A program made the position numbers and the translations under genes. The notes below the pieces were generated by a model, which worked only from the letters and a program-made list of their open reading frames with translations, was not told where the DNA came from and did no database searches. Of a DNA stretch of 64,000 bases, positions 57,181-64,000 are shown piece by piece; position 1 is the first letter of the stretch, and each line of letters opens with the position of its first letter. Origin of the DNA: Puccinia triticina (taxonomy: Eukaryota; Basidiomycota; Pucciniomycetes; Pucciniales; Pucciniaceae); contig NC_070560.1 of the NCBI RefSeq assembly GCF_026914185.1, positions 2,719,501 through 2,783,500 on the forward strand, read 5' to 3'.

Positions 57181-59395
57181 TGAGAGGCCACAAATCCAAG
57201 TGAGCTGGACAGGAACCCATCAAGCTATTTCTTCACAGTACATAGAGGTCGAGAGCAGGTACCCATTGAGAAAGAACCAATAAGTCGCGTCGGAAACAAG
57301 GCCCTGACTGTAAAAATTGTGATTGATGTCGCGTGCTACAATCCTATCAGCCATCCATTGCGTTTGGAATGTGAAATGCTCCGAATCATCCATAAAAAAA
57401 GCTGATATGACTCGCAGTCCAGCTCTGTAAAAAAGCAAACAAAAAAAATCAGCTGGGCTTTGAAAAGATGAAAGCAATAAAGACAAACTTTTTCCATTTG
57501 AACATGTCCAACAGGAATTCATCATCAAGCATGCCTCCTTTTTTCCCGGGTAGAATTCCTAGCTCGGCAAGAATAAGCCTGCGATGATAGCAAAGCCAAT
57601 CCGCATTTGCCAAGGACAAATGAATTTTCAGTACACTGTCATCCTTCAGCGCATCAGGCTTTCCAATCTGAAGTCAAAAAAGGTATCAGAATTGAACAGA
57701 CAATCTGAAGTCAAAAGAAAAACTTACTTTCAGCGAGAAAGCCCCTTCCTTTGGGTTTATTGCAATCTCAGCCTTCAATTTTTTCTTTGAAATCTTTTCA
57801 GGCTTTTTTGCCTTGGGCCATGGATGCTTGTGGGTGCCAAAGTGGCGAAATATTGCCCTCTTGGTTTTGGTGTTTTGATCAAACCGCGCAATGGTGTTCT
57901 TGCAAGTAACATGTCTCACATTTCCTGGGCACTTCCTCGCTCGACCTCGGCAATTAGGGTGCCTGATCCAAATGACAGAAAGAGCAAAATCAGCAAAAAA
58001 ACAGACAAAGTATGAACCAAAAAAGGTGCTGACTTTTTGAAATATTCATCCATGGATACTTTTCAAGTTGGAGGCAAACCCGCCCACAGACACTGAGGGA
58101 GGTCACAACAGAGAACACCAAGGCAGTTGAGTCTTCTCTGCTTCCAGAGCCCATTTGAATGGTACTCAGTCCCAACGGTCTTGGTAAACCCTACTTCACC
58201 CCAGTTGGTGATGTTGACTCCGGCGGGCTTGACAAATACAGTGTTTCCATTTGGGAGGAGGGGATAGCCTTCTGAGTCTAATGTGCAACCATGGTCAATG
58301 AAAGTGACCTTGTTCCCTGTTGGCAGGAAAAATTTCTTCTGTGGCTTTGCTGCGGCATCTTCATCAGTTTCCTCTTTATTATTTTTCTTGAAAACTTCCA
58401 CAGGTTTGGGTTTGCCACAAGACTTCTGAGTGCGGACTGGCGCCGCCTCCGAAGCTTCAGAGCTATCTGATTGTTGGGCTTCGACATTGTCCAAAGCTTC
58501 AGAGCTATCTGATTCTTGGGTTTTGACATTGTGAAGATTGTAGTCACTGTCTATTTGGGATTCTGCAGTGGACATTTTTAAAGGGAGGAAGTCTTGAGCT
58601 GGGTGTTAGGGTGGGCCAGAGATGAGCAAAAAGAGGGAGACTCTGAAGTGTGCAAAAGTGACTTGGAATCAGGGAAAAATTCTTGCCCACAAGTTGAACA
58701 TGCATTTTGGCTATGTTCTTCAAATACAATGGTGAGCCGTGTTTTAAGGATCCATTGTAATTTTCAATTAAAACACGGAGACATGTTTTATTACTCTGAT
58801 GTGTTGCAAAGATTGTAAATACACCACTGTGAAACTGTACAATGTTTGTCCTGACGGGGAATATTCCCCGGCATTAATTACAAGGCTTTGGTTTTCAAGG
58901 CATACCTTGTAGGAGAAGCCTTGTAAATCTCAATAATTCCCCAGTTGCCATGTATTTTGACAAAACATTGGCATTCCAAAGTTTAAGCCTTGCAAAAGGT
59001 ACTTTGGAAAATTCTCCTACCCAATTTTTTAACCCTGCTGATGTTATAAATCAGCAAGCCTTCCCAGCCAAATTGGCTGAGACCGTGGGATAAACTTTAT
59101 TTTGGTCTTGCTGATTTTGGCCCTACGTGAACCATCCTAATATGATTTTGCCGGGCATCTTTTCAAACCAACTCTGCAGGAGTTGTCCTGTTATCTTTTT
59201 TTACCTCTCATTCTTTGCATGATCCAATTTAGCACCCGCTGTGCAGTTTCACTAAATTGGGATCAAGTCTCTGAAGAGTATTGATGAGAGTGACCGTCAA
59301 TACGGCTTGTATATCATGTTCAGTTCCTAGATCAATGTGTCTTTGGTCAACATGATAGCCGGCCTGTTCATATTGGGAATAATTGTTACAGGTTT

Positions 59396-59611
59396 CACCA
59401 GGAAAAATAAATTGTCACCAAACATCAGGTGACATCAAGAAACAATGACTGTCACTTTGTTCCTGCTCTGGTGCTACCACAGCCAGGCTACAATGGCCCC
59501 TTTGTTTCCTACAGGGGGATGTCCATGCAGCCAGCTGTGCAGCTGGTGGGTAGCTCATTGGACTTAGGCTGATGTCACCTGTAGTCTAGTGACAGTTTAT
59601 TTTTCCTGGTG
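59396..59611. repeat. MITE, CACCAGG family, copy 2, TSD TTT
   Basis: 216 bp. CACCAGGAAAAATAAATTGT at the left pairs with ACAGTTTATTTTTCCTGGTG at the right. Flanked by TTT on both sides. Matches 31941-32160 in opposite orientation. Confidence 0.85.
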
Positions 59612-59772
59612 TTTATGCATGGAATTTGACGGAACAAACTTAAAATCTATGTAGAGCCGGCTGATTTGGACGATTCTGAATAAGTTAGAAATTTTATAAA
59701 AAAAACTTCAAGGTAAGTGCCGTAGAATGAATGTTAAAGTCTCCGATGTGAAAACAGGGCTAATAAAAGAAG

Positions 59773-60825
59773 TCATTCTTTAAGTAAAGGTTTGCCTGAG
59801 GAAGGATTCGTAGGCAAAATCCGCTCCATCCAACGGTATAAGTACCGACCGTGTCGATTCAACCGTCTGCTTGTGACCAGTGGCTCGATATGTTTTTTAA
59901 GACATGCCAGGATGAGGTGGTTAAGCTTGGTTCTTTCTTGGCGGCGGACACCACTGATCTGACAAAACACTTGGAAGTAATGGGCGATCCGAACGGCCGT
60001 TTCGGGGTCTTTGTTGGGCTGCATCTGGAGCAGAGTGTATAGGGCCTGGTGGATCAGGCGCCTCGTGTCATAGCTCAGCTTCTGGGGAGCTTCGGTTTCA
60101 TTCAAGCGGAATTTCTCCAACAGATTGCGGAGTAGGTGGTCTCCAGAGATGTACTTATGGCGGAAAGTGCTATCGAGGCGCTCGTCGAACTCGTCTGTGA
60201 CCGAGGATGCACGGCGAGTCAATGGCAGACGGGCAAGATTGTGAGTTGGCATCCTGTTCTCGTGCTCAAGAGGAAAGATGACCAGCGCATGAGGGTTTTG
60301 GCAGGGATAACTTACGACCTCTTAGCCATTGAGGAGTGCAGCTGCCGCGCGGATGTTGGGGATCCCGAATAACTAGGAAACATTCCAGCCGTGAGTGATG
60401 TCGCTTTAAACCCGTTTCTTTAGAAAATGAAAACATCCTAACAGCAGCATCCCACTTACAGATGTGGTTGTAATAATGCTTCAGATTATCCGAATCCTCT
60501 GCGATGGCCATGTTTTGAGCAGATGTGGATGTGGATTTGTTTCTCAAGGAGCTCCCCAGTCTCTTGAAAAACTTTGGCACTTGAGAATCTAACCCCAGGA
60601 AGAAAGTGAAGATTTGTTGATGATTGAACGGGATGTCAGCAATCCAAGCAACATCGACTGACATTTTGTGTTTGATGGCTCTGCGAGCTGGTTGGGCTCG
60701 TTCGTCAAGAGTTGGTACGGTGTGCGGGCAGCGTCTTCGTTCCAGAGCCCTATGATGCGCATGGCGGCAGTCAAATCGAGATGGAGAAGCACCAGTAGCC
60801 ATGCCGGCAAGCTTTTAGAAATCAT
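59773..60825 (-). pseudogene. Predicted secreted-protein gene, paralogue 2, probably frameshifted
   Basis: ATG 60825 opens a signal-peptide-like sequence (MISKSLPAWLLVLLHLDLTA) followed by LLTNEPNQLAEPSNTK. A second stretch in another frame has NHQQIFTFFLGLDSQVPKFF and SDNLKHYYNHIC, ending at a GTAAGT donor (60459). The third exon starts at 60417 (LKRHHSRLECF, TPQWLRG) and has a donor near 60315. The last exon starts about 60253 (FDERLDSTFRHKYISG, AHYFQVFCQISGVRRQERT) and stops at 59773. Relative to paralogue 1, the first intron is missing here and exon 1 runs straight on in the wrong frame, so the full protein is not encoded unless an unseen splice fixes it. The C-terminus is also shorter. 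Function unknown. Confidence 0.5.
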
Positions 60826-61381
60826 TTCTCGAGCTATGATGACCGAAACCCGTGTCGTCACTTGGTCAGACGGATACACTCCGGGCGCCTTTCAGTTGTT
60901 TATCGGCCTCCTTTTAAGTTGGAATGGTTCGGTTATGGACGCCTCTCGTGGCAGTGCGCGATCGATCCACCGAATAAGTCCGAGAATCCGGATGGAAGGA
61001 AAGGGCGCTTGGCCGGAGAAGAGCACACAGGCCAGATTCCCTCCGTCACTACCCAGCTCCTAATTGCTTCTAAAACATGACCATTATCAGATCTTGCATC
61101 ACTGACGATTGGACGTGTATGAGAGCTACAAGCGGACCCCGAAATATCAGGAAAAAAATCAGTCGAGACTCGGATGTGCGTGTGTTTTATGTGGGCCATA
61201 ATGCATGAACCTCATCAGGCGTGCATATTGGCGGAAGCAGGGGTTACAGAGCAGGCCCTACAGTGGCGCATGGCAATAACGTCTCGCAATCGTAAAACAT
61301 GGGAGGCATTTTATCCATGTTGTGTACACAGCCCCATCGTAGCCCCGAATGGGCCTAAGGCGCGGCGCCCGAATGTATCTA

Positions 61382-61511
61382 CCGCCGCTTTATACACCAT
61401 CAATGGTTAGAATAAAAGGGGGGGGGGGGGTTTGTGCTCCCTTAACCCCAAGAGATTTTCACGCGACGGATATTACAGGGTGGAGGATGGGGGTTCAGGA
61501 GTAGGGGAGGA
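61382..61511. other. Poly-G tract and intergenic spacer downstream of SLX9
   Basis: A run of about 12 G at 61419-61431 separates the duplicated segment from the SLX9 gene. No gene. Confidence 0.4.
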
Positions 61512-62128
61512 TCATGATGAGTTCTGGATGTGGGTGCGGATGGCTGCGAATGGATTTTTCTTGAACTCGGGATGGCTCAGGATCGCGGGCAACCGGATGG
61601 ACTCCTCGCGTCTACGAAATGCCAAGTCAACAAGAGAGCGGACTGTGTGAGTTGGTTGTGCGAGGGGACTGACAGGACTTTCGCCTTCTGTTTATGCGAC
61701 AAGGCTTTTTTTGAGGCGGGCTTGGGTTGAGTAGCGGCTGTTGATGGCTCTTGCGGGGCGCGAGCTGGGAGACTCTTCTCGACAGGGTTGCTAGGAGCAG
61801 TAGTGGGGGTGGTAGTGAGGACTTCGTCTAGGGCGGCGATGACCGGCCTCAGGTCGCCGACGACCGCCTGTTCCTTGGCCTTCTTCTTGAGCCTCTTTGC
61901 GTGCGATTTTGAGTACGGTTGAACGCCTAAGAAAAAAAAATCATGTTTCAATATTGATCTAAAAACTGCGCAAGACGGAATGTGTTTTTCAGACTTACTG
62001 TCTCGCGCTCTACTCACTCTGCGGTCCGGCTTTGGTTTGGTTGTTGCTGATGGTTGGTTGTAGGCATTAGGGTCATGGTTGAGTTGGTTGAGGATTTCGT
62101 TTGCCTGATGATGATGGTCTGTCAGCAT
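61512..62128 (-). CDS. SLX9: Ribosome biogenesis protein SLX9-like, three exons, 160 aa
   Basis: The model joins 62128-61999, 61926-61674 and 61611-61512. Intron 1 is 72 nt (GTAAGT ... TTTCTTAG) and intron 2 is 62 nt (GTCAGT ... TTTCGTAG). All junctions are in frame, giving 161 codons with TGA. The middle has the basic motif PYSKSHAKRLKKKAKEQ followed by LRPVIAALDEVL. The last exon gives ESIRLPAILSHPEFKKNPF then AAIRTHIQNSS, matching the family's C-terminal signature (a PExxxNPFxxIRxHxxN pattern). Slx9 is a nucleolar/nuclear factor needed for small-subunit pre-rRNA processing and export. The length is short but within the range for fungal members. No defect is seen, so this is a likely functional host gene, in the first unique DNA after the repeat block. 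Confidence 0.8.
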
Positions 62129-62591
62129 GAGTTTTTTTTGCTTAGCCCGTTGTGCTTACTGAGGTTGTTGGCTCGATGGTTTGGAGGCGTTGGGAGTGAT
62201 GCTCGGGCAATGAGAACTGTCGTTTGGAGAGTGGGCCTGTTGTTGCTGGCAGGCTTGAATGGGTCAGTCGGGTCCTGCTGGCTTTGGGCTGTGCCGAGGA
62301 GGTGATCAGGAGTCAGAGTTTTCTTTTCTCAGCTTAAGGGAATCGTGAGTTGCTGACCATGTTTGTTTGCTTGTTTGTTTGTTTGTTTGTAGTTCCAGTT
62401 TCTTTTTTTCTGAAGTGGTGGAGTGGGTTGTATGCGGCTGTCACTGATCCAGCTGACTCGCGCCTGTCACCAGACCTGTCACATTCCACCACCACTCACC
62501 CCGAGGAATATCCCGACAGCCTAGCCAAGAACCACCTACTTAAACATAAACTGATGGAAATATATTCCGAACCAGCCTAACAATCCCCACG
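62129..62591 (+). promoter_or_regulatory. Divergent intergenic region between SLX9 and the SANT gene
   Basis: 463 bp between two genes transcribed away from each other, so it must hold both promoters. It contains a TTTG microsatellite (62365-62392) followed by TTTGTAG, which could be an acceptor of a leader intron for the right-hand gene. An open stretch 62440-62580 (EEYPDSLAKNHLLKHKLMEI) is protein-like but ends in a stop before the next ATG. Confidence 0.4.
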
Positions 62592-64000
62592 ATGACCCAA
62601 GCCCAGGAGGACCACCACCAGAGTACGGCCCATGGCGATCAGGAGAACTTGGACGGCCTAGCGCAGAACCTCAGGGCGGTCTACCGATCCTACCATCTCG
62701 ACTGGATCGAACACTGCGAGGCAATCGACCGCCTCCGACTCCGGCTCACCCGCAAGAAACGGCCCACACTCACCCCAGTCACCACCACCGTCGACATCGC
62801 CGCCGGGATACCTGCCTGCGAATCAGCCGCGAACGTCCTCAACCCCGCCCCCATCGGAGCACTGTCATCCGGCTCGGCTGGGATCACTGGCTCATTGACG
62901 GCCACCGGTCGGACCACCCGCCGGACTGCCAACCTGAGCTCCTTCGGCGACGCCGTCACCGACGCACAGTTCGACCTCGTTCTCGCTCAGCTCGGAACCG
63001 CCGACCAGAAGGACCCGAATATCAGAGCCATGAAAACTACCGCAACCGTCCCGGATATGGCTCTCCTGCCCAGCCACCGTCTGCAGCTCTCGGTCTCAGA
63101 AGATCAGACCAGCGACACCCTCGTCTCCGACCCCATCGCCTTCTACGAACTCAACCCACCCGATTCCGAACCACCCCCATCCGGATATCAGGAACCATCC
63201 ATCTGGACCGCCCAAGAACAAGAAGCATTCGAGAAGAGCTACACCGCCCAGCCCAAACAGTTCGGCTGGATCGCCTCGCAGGTCAAGACCAAGAACCGCG
63301 CCCAATGTGTCATCCACTACTACCGTACCAAACGAGAGAACAAGTATCGCAACCTCCATCTGCCCCCTCAGCCGATCCTCGAAGGTAAATCTCGCGAACT
63401 GCGCGGCAAACGAACGCGGAGAGTCCCCTGCAAAACTCCGACTACAGCCGATCCTCTGACCCCCTCCTCACTCAAGCCCAAGCCCACCAAATCCACATCA
63501 GATGCCATCCCACCCACCGGAGATGAACCTGATGACGAATCCGTCTATCAGTCTGAACCAACACCGAGAACAGCTACTGCCCCCACAGAGTCATCATCAT
63601 CCATCAACAATCATCTCACCACCAACAATGGTGCGGATGATTGTCTGAATGCCGATCTGCGTCGGATGTCTTTCGATACCCGCTCGATCCAAACCAGCCA
63701 GGCCAACGAAACCGACCTATCCTCAACAGCCACGGCCAGCATTCTAGTCTCATCATCCACCCATCGGGACCTGCCCACACCAACCTTCTCAGCACCCTCC
63801 CCAGCCCAGTCGTCGATGGTCGATCCCTCTGAGAGAACGTCGATCGTCTCCGGCGACCATCGTGCTCGTCTGGAGCTCGCCGACCCATCGACCGAATCCA
63901 ATCGATCAAACACCCCCAAACCCACCCCCACCAAACCGCTCGATCTTCTCAATCCAGTGGCCTCAACATCTCTTCCAGCAAAGTCTGCCGAGGACCCAAC
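62592..64000 (+). CDS. SANT-domain protein, Snt1/NCoR-like (partial, runs off right edge)
   Basis: ATG 62592 opens a frame of about 469 codons with no stop before the edge. The N-terminal ~50 residues are helical (LDGLAQNLRAVYRSYHLDWI). Around residues 120-165 is a conserved-looking segment (SFGDAVTDAQFDLVLAQL ... ATVPDMALLP). The SANT domain is at about 205-256: WTAQEQEAFEKSYTAQPKQF, WIASQV and CVIHYYRTKRENKYRNL. The PKQFGWIAS and HYYRTK motifs are those of the first SANT of Snt1/SMRT/NCoR proteins, scaffolds of histone-deacetylase complexes (Set3C in yeast). The rest is disordered Ser/Thr/Pro. Codon use is strongly C-ending, unlike the retrotransposons to the left. A second SANT domain would lie beyond the window. 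Confidence 0.75.
   Translation, partial: MTQAQEDHHQSTAHGDQENLDGLAQNLRAVYRSYHLDWIEHCEAIDRLRLRLTRKKRPTLTPVTTTVDIAAGIPACESAANVLNPAPIGALSSGSAGITGSLTATGRTTRRTANLSSFGDAVTDAQFDLVLAQLGTADQKDPNIRAMKTTATVPDMALLPSHRLQLSVSEDQTSDTLVSDPIAFYELNPPDSEPPPSGYQEPSIWTAQEQEAFEKSYTAQPKQFGWIASQVKTKNRAQCVIHYYRTKRENKYRNLHLPPQPILEGKSRELRGKRTRRVPCKTPTTADPLTPSSLKPKPTKSTSDAIPPTGDEPDDESVYQSEPTPRTATAPTESSSSINNHLTTNNGADDCLNADLRRMSFDTRSIQTSQANETDLSSTATASILVSSSTHRDLPTPTFSAPSPAQSSMVDPSERTSIVSGDHRARLELADPSTESNRSNTPKPTPTKPLDLLNPVASTSLPAKSAEDP

Larger units (their letters stand above)
52733..58575 (-). pseudogene. Putative transposase with GCM/WRKY-like zinc domain and USP/UCH-like peptidase domain, interrupted
   Basis: The N-terminal exon (58575-58063) starts MSTAESQIDSDYN with an acidic Ser/Glu linker, then GFTKTVGTEYHSNGLWKQRR and CLGVLCCDLPQC. 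The next exon has CPGNVRHVTC and HFGTHKHPWP, completing a Cys/His array like the GCM/WRKY-type DNA-binding fold of MULE-related transposases. Middle exons hold DDSEHFTFQTQWMADRI, TWICGL interrupted by the hAT insertion, SENYYKFHFATLFRQF, GCHEHYCAQVTW and RWFPKSRKWFDWW. The C-terminal half has a Cys box NRCWMAAALETMYALYNP, a CRDC zinc pair and a His box GYWNGVHYWSKVLM, resembling ubiquitin-specific proteases. A basic tail ends at 52733. The copy is broken by the 1.8-kb insertion and by an in-frame TGA at 53514-53516 just before GYWNG. The exact superfamily is uncertain. Confidence 0.65.
52341..59137 (-). mobile_element. 6.8-kb DNA transposon with GGAYGGTTCACGTAG inverted ends
   Basis: The left end GGACGGTTCACGTAGA and right end CCCTACGTGAACCATCC are inverted repeats, each bordered by TA (52339-52340 and 59138-59139). 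Within 0.4 kb of each end, the words TTTTACAAGGC and GCCTTGCAAAA recur many times, like transposase-binding subterminal repeats. The interior carries one minus-strand multi-exon gene (52733-58575) and a later hAT-like insertion (55361-57180). Confidence 0.7.

Overview
The window looks like repeat-rich nuclear DNA of a basidiomycete fungus, most likely a rust (Pucciniales); the rust assignment is inference. The supporting evidence is short spliceosomal introns (about 60-80 nt, GTRNGT donors, CTRAY-like branch sites), dense Ty3 and Ty1/copia retrotransposons, solo LTRs, hAT-like and other DNA transposons, multi-exon genes for candidate secreted proteins, and two conserved host genes at the right edge (an SLX9-like ribosome biogenesis factor and a SANT protein like Snt1/NCoR). 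Nothing suggests bacterial, plasmid or phage DNA.

Layout. 1-4110: 5' part of a minus-strand Ty3 element (A), cut by the window edge. 5065-6738: solo LTR with 5-bp target duplication. 7.1-12 kb: relics, including a minus-strand pseudogene split by a solo LTR (8948-10062). 12.8-15.1 kb: palindromic and diverged tandem repeats plus a second solo LTR of the same family (14104-15091). 15.3-15.9 kb: fragment of an OTU-type deubiquitinase gene. 16002-28495: three-level nest, a Ty3 chromovirus (B) whose left LTR holds a nearly intact copia element (16431-23145), whose right LTR holds a 953-bp LTR-like insert (22117-23069). 28.5-39.5 kb: MITEs, a 40-bp palindromic tandem array, a multi-exon candidate secreted-protein gene (32443-34132), a solo LTR (35778-36590) and a 0.3-kb foldback. 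39499-48839: full-length Ty3 chromovirus (C), with 1.1-kb LTRs and GATTA target duplication. 50.4-52.2 kb and 59.8-61.4 kb: a duplicated segment carrying paralogous signal-peptide genes, on either side of a 6.8-kb DNA transposon (52341-59137) that is itself interrupted by a 1.8-kb hAT-like element containing a 1.15-kb foldback. 61.5-64 kb: unique, GC-rich host gene space.

The most unusual system is in the two Ty3 elements A and C. Each has, upstream of gag-pol, an extra open frame (ORF1, 302 and 275 codons by my splice models) interrupted by phase-1 introns. Neither model begins with a genomic ATG: the start codon appears to be assembled by splicing, A from one exon and TG from the next. In C the upstream exon lies inside the LTR, and its 5' splice site sits in a perfect 8-bp-stem hairpin. 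The same LTR is almost entirely a string of some 16 unrelated short hairpins. These models come from reading the sequence by eye and are predictions until RNA data are examined.
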